Source of the DNA: Synergistaceae bacterium
Lineage (GTDB): Bacteria; Synergistota; Synergistia; Synergistales; Aminobacteriaceae
Assembly (NCBI GenBank): GCA_031277095.1
Contig: JAISLU010000097.1
Location: forward strand, 1 to 38,595
Direction: 5' to 3'
DNA: 38,595 nt
Shown here: piece after piece, positions 7,747 through 15,912 of the stretch
Position numbering within the stretch: position 1 is the first letter of the stretch
How the letters are laid out: each line of letters opens with the position of its first letter
Made by a program: the position numbers and the translations under genes
Notes under the pieces: generated by a model
Told to the model about the DNA's origin: nothing
The model's database searches: none
Seen by the model: only the letters and a program-made list of their open reading frames with translations

Positions 7747-7761
7747 CCCGCGGTTTATTTT

Positions 7762-10700
7762 CTAAAGCCGGCGCTCTTTCACGATCCACGCTATGGCCAG
7801 CGCAAGAGACGCCAGCCCGCTTCCCGCGCTGCAGCCGCCGCCTCCGCTTTCGCCGGATACGGTCTCTCCGCCTTTGCCGGTGCGCTGCAAGAGCCACATG
7901 GCTCCGGCCGCTGTCCCGTCCGCAGCTCCGTCCGCCACCACCAACCGCTTATCGATCAGTTTGGGCTTACCGTCGGAGGCGGATTGTACGTCCCCCAGCA
8001 AGACCCTGAGCGTCAAGGTCAGCCCGTTGTTGCCGTTGTTCATGGACAACGCCCCGCTGGACATGGCTTGAGCCGCGGAGATCCCAAATTCTCCGTCGGC
8101 GTCCACCACCGGAGACAGGGTTCCGCCGGCGCTCTCGAAAAGGAGTTTGAAGGAGCCGAACAGCTCCGTAGCACTGCCGATCTTCGTCACCTCACGCCCC
8201 AGAATTTTGCTCACTTCGCTCCAGCTCAAACTGTAGGTGAACTCCAGGGGAAGCAGGGAGCCGACGGACAGGGCGCTCAGAGAGATCGCAATGGACGGCT
8301 TGGCCGATGCCCAGTTATTGGCCGCGTAGCTGCTCTTGGAGGAGAAGGTGACCGCGCTGGCGTTGCGAAGCTCCGATACCTGGGACGCGGATACGCCGTA
8401 AACGCTCTTGAATCCCTTCGCGAACTCGTCCTCTTCGACCTCGGAGGGGTCGGCGTCCACAAAGTGAAGCTGCTCCGCGTACTGCTCTATTTCGCTGTTG
8501 AAGAGCCCCAGTTTCTTCCAGACGTCGGGGTGGATATTGGTGTAGCTCCATTCCTCGGAGACCTCCAGCTCGGCGGAGTCGGATGCGTGCTGGCTGTTGG
8601 CGTCCAGCCTCTCGGTGGTGACGCTGATGGTGGTTTTGCCCTGCATCAGCGAAACCAGGTTCCCGAACTGGTCGATAGACGCGACGCCGGGGCTGCTGCT
8701 GCCCCAGACGACGGCTTCAGTGGTGGAGGATGACCCGTTTTGGTAATAGACTACGGCCGTCAGACTGCACGTCTGCCCGATCTTGGTCATCGTGTTGGGT
8801 ATGCCGCTCATTCTCACGTAAGAGATGACGCCGGTAGACGGAGGAATGGGCGGAACAGTCCCGTCACCTCGCTCGAAAGCCCCCACGTCGCTGTTGCCGC
8901 CCGTCGGAACAGGGCGTGATACTCCTCGCTCGTCGGTATGAGGGAAGCCGGCAAAATAACTCTTGAACAAGTTCAAAGCTATTTGCCCCGGTATATAGTC
9001 CAGGGCGGGGTTGACAGCACTCACCGTCGTCGGGACCGTTTCCAGGGTTTTCAAGGTCTGGGTTGTACTCAAAGAAGAACCTACCTCTATGGCCGTTCCG
9101 CCGGACGAAACATTGTCGGCAAGGGAGTTGGAACCGAAAAGCAGTGCCCGCGTGTACTGGGGACCGTGTTTGTCGGAACCATTTTGTCCGTTTCCCCCTG
9201 TCACTCCGGGATCCGCCGCCCAATCCACATTTCCGGCGGGCCCGCCGGACCCCGTCACGCCGTAGTTGCCTAAAATGTTGTAGCCCAAGGAGATAATCGT
9301 TCCGCTGGCCCGAAAGACGTCGTCTCCATGGGTGGCGGTGTTCCCCACGAAGGCCGAGGCTCCGAAATTCACGGTGGACATTTCGGTATAGACCGCGCCG
9401 CCTTGCCCGCCGCCCGCCGTGTTCTCCGTAAACGTGCAGTAAAAAATTACGGAATCCTGGGTCGTTACACCGCCAGGATCGGAGAGGGCAATGGCGCCTC
9501 CCTTGCCGCTGCCGGCATCGTTTCCCACGAAGGTGCAGTTGGCGAATTGGGATGTCGCCGCGTTGGCAAACACCGCACCTCCCTGCGCGTTGGTACTGGA
9601 CTTGACGAAGTTGCCCGTGAACGTACAGCGGCTGAATTGGACTTTTTTCCCTTTATGAGACACAGCGCCGCCTTGAGTTCCCGCCGAGTAGTTTTTGTCG
9701 AAAACGGAGGTAGCGAACAGCGTGACGTGCTGGTCACCTGTGACAAAAACAGATCCCCCGTCTGCTTTCGACTGGTTAGACTCGAAAAGGCAATTGTCGA
9801 ATGTGCTTTGCGCGTTTCCAGGATTGAGATAAAGGGCCCCTCCAAAACCACCGCCCCCATTACTGCCGGAGGCATTATTGGAGCGGAAAGTCGTTTGCAC
9901 CGCTTTGACATCTCCCGCAAAAGCTGCCCCGCCGGACACCCCTGCGAGATTCTCCTCGAATACGCAGTTTGTCAGCGTACTGGTGCCTCTGCTGTAGGTC
10001 GCGCCACCAGTTCCATTCGTTGTCGCGTTTTTGGTGAGAATGACGTTGGTCAAATCGATATTTCCGACAGCAAACACCGCTCCACCGCCATTGTTGGAGT
10101 TGCTAGCTATCGCTTGGTTGTTCTCAAAAACGCCTCCATCGATTTTCACGGAACCACTCCCATAGATGGCCCCTCCAGAAACTTGAGCAGTATTGTTTCG
10201 AAACGTTACGGTTGCGGGAAAAGTAAGATTCCCATGCCCATGGATAGCGCCACCTGTACCATCTGTAGTATTGTTTTCAAATACAAGCGTTGCTGTCCCA
10301 AAATCGTAGTTGGGTGTACACATACTTCCTCCATGGTGCGTTGCATGATTATTGAGAAATTGTATCGTCCCTAGCAGAGATAGGGTCTGACCATGCTGAT
10401 AGATCGCGCCTGCATAAGAGTTTGCTTTATTTCCATCGAACTTTCCTTCGTCAATTTCAACATGTCCCCCATTGTCTAAAGCTCCCCCTCCTATCCCAGA
10501 GGAGTTCGATAAAAATTGTGAATTTTTGAAATTGACATAGTCTCCACTATTCACGTACACAGCCCCACCTGAATATGAGGCACTGTTGCCAGTAAAAGTA
10601 CATGAATTGAAATCTGTTGTTTTTCCTGAGGCAAGTGCAACCGCGCCACCAGAATTCGCCTGATTATTACTAAATGTATTATTCGAAAAGTTATCATGCG

Positions 10701-11334
10701 CCGGCGTCGACCCCACGCGTTTTGATGAGAAAGAAGGTTGCGTCGGCATTTTATCAACGGCATTAGGGTTCACGTTTTTTACAGATTCATCAGAGAACAC
10801 GTCGTCGCCATGATCAACGATAAGAGGGATATCTCCTTCCCCAATACTGACGGCTCCGCCTATATCAGCACTATTTCCTGAGAAATCACTGCCCTCAGAG
10901 ACCAAGTTGCCACTTGATGCGACATAAACGGCTCCTCCTCTACCTGTGGCAATGTTGTTACGGAAAGAGGCACTTCTACTAAAAGTGACCGTTCCACTTT
11001 CGATACTGATCGCGCCTCCATTTCCCTTTCTCTGGGCATTAATAAAAGTTACGCCCTCGAACGTGACCGTTGCGTTATGGGTAATATGGAAAATGGGGAA
11101 TTCTTTGTTTCCATCAAGAGTTCCACCGCTGATCGTGATATCACGGGATATTTCAATATCGTTACTGATGTTAGTACCTGTCTCCATAAGTATGCTACCG
11201 CTGATCGTGATATCTCCAGATGCAGGTGTGGCAATAGCGATGTATAACTCATTTACATTTCCAACGGTTGTCGCTCCCCAGCTCCTCCCGCTCAGTCCCA
11301 GCACCAACAGGCATGTCAAAAGAAATTTTTTCAT
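7762..11334 (-). CDS. Giant Pmp-like beta-helix surface protein with Synerg-CTERM tail
   Basis: Predicted exported surface protein, 1190 aa. It has a signal peptide (MKKFLLTCLLVLGLSG..., likely cut after SWGA, residue 21). Residues about 90-720 hold some 19 repeats of F-x-x-N...GGA(I/V) type, as in chlamydial polymorphic membrane proteins, forming a right-handed beta-helix. Then comes a DERGVSRPVP...GNSDVGAFE block like the 'choice-of-anchor Q' end of such helices, a Big_2 Ig-like domain (about 805-895) and an unrecognised domain. The C-terminus is SGGGGCSAGSG, a hydrophobic segment, then KERRL, which fits the Synerg-CTERM sorting signal. GGAGGT ends at the upstream gene's stop, so translation is coupled. 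The N-terminal repeat half is visibly more AT-rich than the C-terminal half. The ligand is unknown; adhesin is a guess. Confidence 0.85.
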   Translation of the reverse strand: MKKFLLTCLLVLGLSGRSWGATTVGNVNELYIAIATPASGDITISGSILMETGTNISNDIEISRDITISGGTLDGNKEFPIFHITHNATVTFEGVTFINAQRKGNGGAISIESGTVTFSRSASFRNNIATGRGGAVYVASSGNLVSEGSDFSGNSADIGGAVSIGEGDIPLIVDHGDDVFSDESVKNVNPNAVDKMPTQPSFSSKRVGSTPAHDNFSNNTFSNNQANSGGAVALASGKTTDFNSCTFTGNSASYSGGAVYVNSGDYVNFKNSQFLSNSSGIGGGALDNGGHVEIDEGKFDGNKANSYAGAIYQHGQTLSLLGTIQFLNNHATHHGGSMCTPNYDFGTATLVFENNTTDGTGGAIHGHGNLTFPATVTFRNNTAQVSGGAIYGSGSVKIDGGVFENNQAIASNSNNGGGAVFAVGNIDLTNVILTKNATTNGTGGATYSRGTSTLTNCVFEENLAGVSGGAAFAGDVKAVQTTFRSNNASGSNGGGGFGGALYLNPGNAQSTFDNCLFESNQSKADGGSVFVTGDQHVTLFATSVFDKNYSAGTQGGAVSHKGKKVQFSRCTFTGNFVKSSTNAQGGAVFANAATSQFANCTFVGNDAGSGKGGAIALSDPGGVTTQDSVIFYCTFTENTAGGGQGGAVYTEMSTVNFGASAFVGNTATHGDDVFRASGTIISLGYNILGNYGVTGSGGPAGNVDWAADPGVTGGNGQNGSDKHGPQYTRALLFGSNSLADNVSSGGTAIEVGSSLSTTQTLKTLETVPTTVSAVNPALDYIPGQIALNLFKSYFAGFPHTDERGVSRPVPTGGNSDVGAFERGDGTVPPIPPSTGVISYVRMSGIPNTMTKIGQTCSLTAVVYYQNGSSSTTEAVVWGSSSPGVASIDQFGNLVSLMQGKTTISVTTERLDANSQHASDSAELEVSEEWSYTNIHPDVWKKLGLFNSEIEQYAEQLHFVDADPSEVEEDEFAKGFKSVYGVSASQVSELRNASAVTFSSKSSYAANNWASAKPSIAISLSALSVGSLLPLEFTYSLSWSEVSKILGREVTKIGSATELFGSFKLLFESAGGTLSPVVDADGEFGISAAQAMSSGALSMNNGNNGLTLTLRVLLGDVQSASDGKPKLIDKRLVVADGAADGTAAGAMWLLQRTGKGGETVSGESGGGGCSAGSGLASLALAIAWIVKERRL

Positions 11335-11340
11335 CGCGTT

Positions 11341-13242
11341 TTACCTCCGTTTCATAATGACGGGAACGCAGAACAAGAGGATCAAGGTGCCCACGGCGCT
11401 GCAACCGCCGCCGCTTTTTTCGCCGGAAGAACCGCTGTTCGTGGGGACGTAGCCGGAGGGGGCGATGAAGAATTTCATGTCCCACTTGTTGTTGGCGTTG
11501 CCGTCCATCACAACGATGTAACTGTTACTGGTGATGGTGGTCGTGTCGTCCACAATGCGCACGGTGGACTTCGCGCCGTCCATCAGCATGACGATGAAGT
11601 TCACCGTGATCACGTTCCGCTGTTCGTCGAGGAAAATTTTCACCGTTTTATCGTAAGCGCCGTTGTCCTTCAGCCACTCGGTCAGATCCAGGTTGTTGCC
11701 GTAACTGTCCTGCAGATAAAGAGCGAAATTGTTGGAAAAAAGGTTGGCTATGGCGCCGGTATTCCGCCACTCCTGAACCAGGGTACTCCACTTGGGGTTC
11801 ATGATCTGGTTCATCCGGGGCAGGTTGAAAGTGACGTGAAGGGGCAGGAGCCCCGTGCCGTTTTCGCCGGTCATGCGGGAGGGAACGGTCGTCTCGACGC
11901 CCAAAGAAACGATCACGTCGCCCGCAATGTAGGCGTAGTCCACGGCGCCGCTCATTACGCCGTCGGCCGGCTCCGGCATCTGGACGTTGGAAGCGGACAT
12001 CGCCGCGCCGACTTTACTCAAAAAGTCGCTTCCTGCCGAGAGAAGCTGAAACCCCGTGGCCACGTAAGCGTTGGCGCTGGTGGAATCCTTGGCGGTGCCC
12101 AGGGTGAGGCCGAAAATGGACCGATGGGCGAGGGTGAGGCTGCGGAACCCGGCCGCGGGGTCCACGGGGTACAGGTGCATCGCCTCCCGGACGCCGCTGA
12201 CCACGTTGAAGCTCTGGTTGTAGGTGGTGACCAGGCCGGGGGGAATGTGGCTCAACTCGTCCAGATAGATGCTGGCAGGGACGTCGCCCACCGCGGGGAT
12301 ATCGAAGGCCCAGCGGGTGGGGGAAAGGGGGACCCAGGCGTAACCGTCGTAACGCTGGAGGGCGTAGCGGATGGAGGTATAGTTGACGACCTCCGTGGAC
12401 AAACGATAGCTGACGGTGTTGGTGTCGATGGGAAGTTTCGAGATGGGCACGAACACCCAATCGTTCCCCGTCCCCACCGTCTTGTCGTCGACCACGTCCC
12501 ACTCGAAGCGGTCGTAGGCCACGATGTTCCCGCCTCCGAAGCCCGCCGCCGAGGCGTCCCGGATCGTGGCTTTGAAAAGCAGCGGGTTGCCCTCCGCGGT
12601 TCCATTGTAGACATTGGCGATAATAAAGGGGATCTGCAGGGTTTGGGAGGGGGTGGAGTCCGGGTTTTGGTGGAAAATGAAGTTTCCCCGCACGCTTCCG
12701 TACTCCACGGAGTTTTTTTGAAAATCGAGCTGATAGGATTTATTGGGGCCGGGGGAGGTGCTGAGGGGCGTCTTCACCACCTGGTAGGAGGCGTTGTCCA
12801 CCAAAACGTCCTGGGTGTAAGAAGCCGGCGCGGGATAGGGGGGCGTCCAATTGAAGTCCACGCCCATCGTTGCCGAGTTTTCGGGCAGGACCAGAAACAT
12901 CGTCTGAATATCCGCCGACTGGACGCCTCCGTTCATCAGCAGCACGGAGTCCTGGGCGTTGACGAAGTTCGCCGTGGTCTCCATGTGTAACGAGGTGGTG
13001 GGGCCACCTCCCGAGTCCAAATCTCCCGTCACCACCATCCACTGGGCGCCTTTGCCCGACGGGCCGAAAAGATCGTCGAAGCGATACAGGGCCTCCGCCG
13101 GCATACTCAACATGCTCAGCATGCTCAATATGCTCAGCAGCCCCACCCACAAAACCGCTCCCCATAATCTCGAAATCTTAAACCTTAAAATCTCCAAACT
13201 TAAATTCTGCAAACTTAAAATCTTCAAATCCAAAATCTTCAA
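11341..13242 (-). CDS. Exported Synerg-CTERM protein of unknown function
   Basis: A protein of about 633 aa that I do not recognise outside its ends. The N-terminus is a long signal peptide with a hydrophobic core WGAVLWVGLLSILSMLSM and likely cleavage after PAEA. The C-terminus GEKSGGGCSAVGTLILLFCV plus PVIMKRR fits Synerg-CTERM. The middle looks beta-rich with no cysteines or catalytic motif evident. The TTG at 13242 is preferred because AGGAGG lies 9 nt upstream; an ATG at 13314 is possible but overlaps the DUF255 gene and lacks a good site. The first 25 residues are translated from a 15-nt tandem array (DLKIL, SLQNL, SLEIL). Its last codons CGG-AGG-TAA provide the ribosome-binding site of the Pmp-like gene, so the two products are probably made together. 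Confidence 0.8.
   Translation of the reverse strand: MKILDLKILSLQNLSLEILRFKISRLWGAVLWVGLLSILSMLSMLSMPAEALYRFDDLFGPSGKGAQWMVVTGDLDSGGGPTTSLHMETTANFVNAQDSVLLMNGGVQSADIQTMFLVLPENSATMGVDFNWTPPYPAPASYTQDVLVDNASYQVVKTPLSTSPGPNKSYQLDFQKNSVEYGSVRGNFIFHQNPDSTPSQTLQIPFIIANVYNGTAEGNPLLFKATIRDASAAGFGGGNIVAYDRFEWDVVDDKTVGTGNDWVFVPISKLPIDTNTVSYRLSTEVVNYTSIRYALQRYDGYAWVPLSPTRWAFDIPAVGDVPASIYLDELSHIPPGLVTTYNQSFNVVSGVREAMHLYPVDPAAGFRSLTLAHRSIFGLTLGTAKDSTSANAYVATGFQLLSAGSDFLSKVGAAMSASNVQMPEPADGVMSGAVDYAYIAGDVIVSLGVETTVPSRMTGENGTGLLPLHVTFNLPRMNQIMNPKWSTLVQEWRNTGAIANLFSNNFALYLQDSYGNNLDLTEWLKDNGAYDKTVKIFLDEQRNVITVNFIVMLMDGAKSTVRIVDDTTTITSNSYIVVMDGNANNKWDMKFFIAPSGYVPTNSGSSGEKSGGGCSAVGTLILLFCVPVIMKRR
13102..13137 (-). 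repeat. 9-nt x4 tandem array in a signal-peptide core
   Basis: Four 9-nt units (minus sense CTGAGCATG and variants) encode LSI/LSM repeats in the hydrophobic core of the Synerg-CTERM protein's signal peptide. The unit is a multiple of three, so copy-number change would lengthen or shorten the core in frame. Confidence 0.8.
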
Positions 13243-13245
13243 ATC
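13171..13245 (-). repeat. 15-nt x5 tandem array in the leader/N-terminus
   Basis: Five consecutive 15-nt units (first unit, minus sense, GATTTGAAGATTTTG) fill 75 nt exactly. The likely TTG start lies in unit 1, so the array is translated as DLKIL-DLKIL-SLQNL-SLEIL-RFKIS. The consensus G-R-A-G-A-n-T-T-T resembles that of the array before dut (24885-24959). Confidence 0.9.
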
Positions 13246-13294
13246 CGAAAACCTCCTCGTTCGACAACGTTTTGCGTAAAGTAAAAAAGTAAAG

Positions 13295-15223
13295 TTAAAG
13301 CACATTTTTTTCATCGGCTGTTCCGTGTTCTCCTTTTAAATTTTTGAGCTTCATGGACGCCGTAATGATGGAAAGGCATTCTACCGGGTGCAGGTTGACG
13401 GCACGGGTAAAACAGGACCCTATCGCCTTGGCCGTTTCGGGGTATTTTTGATTTTCGGGGTCCCCTTTGGCCAGCGCGACGTAGGCCATCATGGCCAGAG
13501 CGTTGGCCGAGGGCACCGCATCGTCGACGGCCGTCTTGCGGCGCAAAAAAACGTGGGCCTCGTCGGCGGGCGAGAGGAAAAATCCGCCTCCAGGCTCGTC
13601 CCAAAAATTTTCCTCCAGCTTCGTGGCCAGGTTCGCCGCGTACCGCAGCCAATCTTTTCTTTGTTTATCCGTTTTGTGTTTTTCGATCTTTTGTTTTTCC
13701 ATGTCGGCGGACTCGTAAAGCTCCATGACACCCCACATGAGCGCCGCGTAGTCCCCGGGCAGGGCCGCGATGGCCGCCTCTTTCGCCCGATAACGGCGGC
13801 GCCAGGCGCCCTTGGGGTCCACCAGCACTTTTTGCAGATAAAGGGCCGCCCGCTCCGCGGAAAGTATCCACTCTTTTTTCCCGAAAACCCGCCCGGCGCG
13901 GGCCAAAGCCCCGATGGTCAGCCCGTTCCAGTCCATCAAGACCTTGTCGTCCACCCGGGGCTTGGGGCGCTTGTTTCTCGCCTCGAGAAGAATGCGCCGG
14001 TCGTTTTCCAGACGCTTCACAAGCTCCGGACCCCGCAGGCCGTAGCGCCTCGCCAGCTCCGTGTAGGTGGCCGCCTCGTACAGCACGTTGTAGCCCATCT
14101 GCATCCCCGTCATCTCGTGCATGAAATTGCCGGCCGGCAAAACGGCGTATGCCGCGCAAAAGATCCCCGCGTCGCCCTGGGGCAGGGTCTTTCGGATCTC
14201 CTCCTCCGTCCATCGGTAGAACTTGCCCTCGTCGCCCTCGCTGTCCGCGTCCAAGGACGTCCAGAAACACGATTCCGGGGACGCGAAGTCCCGCAGGATA
14301 CACCCCACGATATCTTCCGCGAACTTCAGGTAGAAGTCGTCGGCCTTGATTTCGTGGGCCCCCGCCGCTACCCACAGAAGCATCGCCTGGTCGTAAAGCA
14401 TCTTTTCGAAATGGGGCACCACCCACCGCTCATCCGTGGCATAGCGCGCGTAGCCGCCGCCCAGGTGATCGTGGATTCCCCCCGCCCACATTTTGCGGAG
14501 GGTCAGGTCCACCATGGAAAAGACCTCGTCCCTCTCGGGGCCCGAGGTATTTTGCGCGTACTCCAAAAGAAAAAGCAGCCTGGGAGCGCAGGGAAATTTA
14601 GGAGCGAAGCCGAACCCGCCCCCCACCTCGTCGAAGATGTCTTTCAGTTCCTTCACGGCCATTCTTGCCTGAAGGAGCCCCACTTGTCCGCCGGAGACAA
14701 AGGCCGTCCTGGCGGCGAGGGTCTCCACCAGGAGTTTGGCGCCCCGCAGGACGTCCTCCTTCTGGGTCAGCCACAGCCACTTCACCCGGGGGGTCACGTC
14801 GGCCAAGCCGGGCATTCTCCCGATCGTCCGCTTCGGCAGAAAAGTCGCGGCGAAAAAGGGCTCCCCCTCCGGCGTCAAAAAAAGGTTGAGGGGCCAGCCC
14901 CCGTTGCCGTTCTGAATATGGCAGATCTCCATAAAAAGCGCGTCCAAGTCGGGGCGCTCCTCCCGGTCCACTTTAATGGAAACGCAGGTGTCGTTCAGAA
15001 GGCCGGCGACCTCCTCGTCGTCAAAACATTCTTTTTCCATGACGTGGCACCAGTGACAGGACGAGTATCCTATCGAAAGGAAGATGGGCTTGTCCTCTTC
15101 CTTCGCTCGTTCAAAGGCTGCCTCCCCCCAGGGATACCAATCCACGGGGTTATGGGCGTGCTGAAGAAGGTAGGGGCTTTTTTCCTCCGCCAGCCTGTTG
15201 CTCTTTTTACTCCCCACCGTCAC
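13295..15223 (-). CDS. DUF255 thioredoxin-domain protein (YyaL/SSP411 family)
   Basis: Cytoplasmic protein of about 642 aa with an N-terminal DUF255 thioredoxin-like domain and a C-terminal (alpha/alpha)6-barrel related to N-acylglucosamine 2-epimerases. The N-terminus [20 protein letters not shown] is diagnostic, as is the redox motif SSCHWCHVM (about residues 54-62, CxxC). The exact biochemical role of the family is unresolved. GTG start at 15223 overlaps the HAD gene end by 17 nt, so it is cotranscribed with it. An unusual insertion, [15 protein letters not shown] (residues 509-523), is encoded by three 15-nt tandem repeats in the loop after MELYESAD, where relatives are shorter. Confidence 0.9.
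   Translation of the reverse strand: MTVGSKKSNRLAEEKSPYLLQHAHNPVDWYPWGEAAFERAKEEDKPIFLSIGYSSCHWCHVMEKECFDDEEVAGLLNDTCVSIKVDREERPDLDALFMEICHIQNGNGGWPLNLFLTPEGEPFFAATFLPKRTIGRMPGLADVTPRVKWLWLTQKEDVLRGAKLLVETLAARTAFVSGGQVGLLQARMAVKELKDIFDEVGGGFGFAPKFPCAPRLLFLLEYAQNTSGPERDEVFSMVDLTLRKMWAGGIHDHLGGGYARYATDERWVVPHFEKMLYDQAMLLWVAAGAHEIKADDFYLKFAEDIVGCILRDFASPESCFWTSLDADSEGDEGKFYRWTEEEIRKTLPQGDAGIFCAAYAVLPAGNFMHEMTGMQMGYNVLYEAATYTELARRYGLRGPELVKRLENDRRILLEARNKRPKPRVDDKVLMDWNGLTIGALARAGRVFGKKEWILSAERAALYLQKVLVDPKGAWRRRYRAKEAAIAALPGDYAALMWGVMELYESADMEKQKIEKHKTDKQRKDWLRYAANLATKLEENFWDEPGGGFFLSPADEAHVFLRRKTAVDDAVPSANALAMMAYVALAKGDPENQKYPETAKAIGSCFTRAVNLHPVECLSIITASMKLKNLKGEHGTADEKNVL
13655..13699 (-). repeat. 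15-nt x3 in-frame tandem repeat inside the DUF255 gene
   Basis: Three adjacent 15-nt units (minus sense, first unit GAAAAACAAAAGATC) translate as [15 protein letters not shown]. They start exactly on a codon boundary and add 15 charged residues within the barrel domain. Confidence 0.85.
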
Positions 15224-15899
15224 ATCCCCGTTTCCCCGTCGGCGAACCCGGGATATGTGCCTCGCCCCGGTCCAGGGCGACGATGGGCAGGAGATCGTCC
15301 ATGGAGGCCACCACCCGCCACGCGCCCATTTTTTCCAGCTGCTCCCGGGTGAAGTTGCCCCTTGTCACCCCCACGGACCGCACGCCCGCCGCATGGCCCG
15401 TCTCCATGTCGATATCGGAGTCCCCCACGTAGATCGTCTCCGACTTGGAGACCCCGAAGCGATCCATCAGGTACTCCAGCATACCCGGGTCCGGTTTGTA
15501 GGGAAGCCCGTCGATGGGGCCGACGATCATGTCGAAATATTGGGACGTTTTACTTTTGTCCATAGCCGCCCTGGGATTCCGCCGGTTGGAGGCAACGGCC
15601 AAAAAAACCCCCATCTCCCGCAGCTTCGTCAAGGCCCGGGGAACCTCGGGAAACGGGCGTATTTGTTGGTACTCGATGGGCTCGGCTTTTTCGCGGTAGA
15701 GGTCGAGCCAGCTCTGCCGGCACTCTCCCCAGATCCCCTCGACAAAGTCCCGCATGGGAACCGCGGCAAATTTCAAGACGGTCTCGTGGGTGACGGGCGG
15801 GTTGCCCACCTCCTCCGCCACTTTGTTGATGGCGTTCAAAATCGCGTAGCTGGAGTCCACGATGGTCATGTCGTGGTCGAATATGGATAAATTGATCAA
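15207..15899 (-). CDS. HAD-family hydrolase (phosphoglycolate phosphatase-like)
   Basis: Cytoplasmic phosphatase of the haloacid dehalogenase superfamily, 230 aa. Motif I is FDHDMTI (nucleophile D8, acid D10; D-x-D-x-T kept, although most relatives have FDxDGTL). Motif II is in VASNRR (about 102), motif III Lys in YKPDPG (about 133) and motif IV GDSDIDM (about 157-163). An alpha-helical C1 cap lies between motifs I and II. This is the Gph/PpaX-like layout, but the substrate is not determinable. The TTG start has GAGGTG 5 nt upstream. It lies 13 nt after glyA and overlaps the DUF255 gene, so it is inside the same operon. Confidence 0.88.
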   Translation of the reverse strand: MINLSIFDHDMTIVDSSYAILNAINKVAEEVGNPPVTHETVLKFAAVPMRDFVEGIWGECRQSWLDLYREKAEPIEYQQIRPFPEVPRALTKLREMGVFLAVASNRRNPRAAMDKSKTSQYFDMIVGPIDGLPYKPDPGMLEYLMDRFGVSKSETIYVGDSDIDMETGHAAGVRSVGVTRGNFTREQLEKMGAWRVVASMDDLLPIVALDRGEAHIPGSPTGKRGCDGGE

Positions 15900-15912
15900 A
15901 ACGACACCTCGT

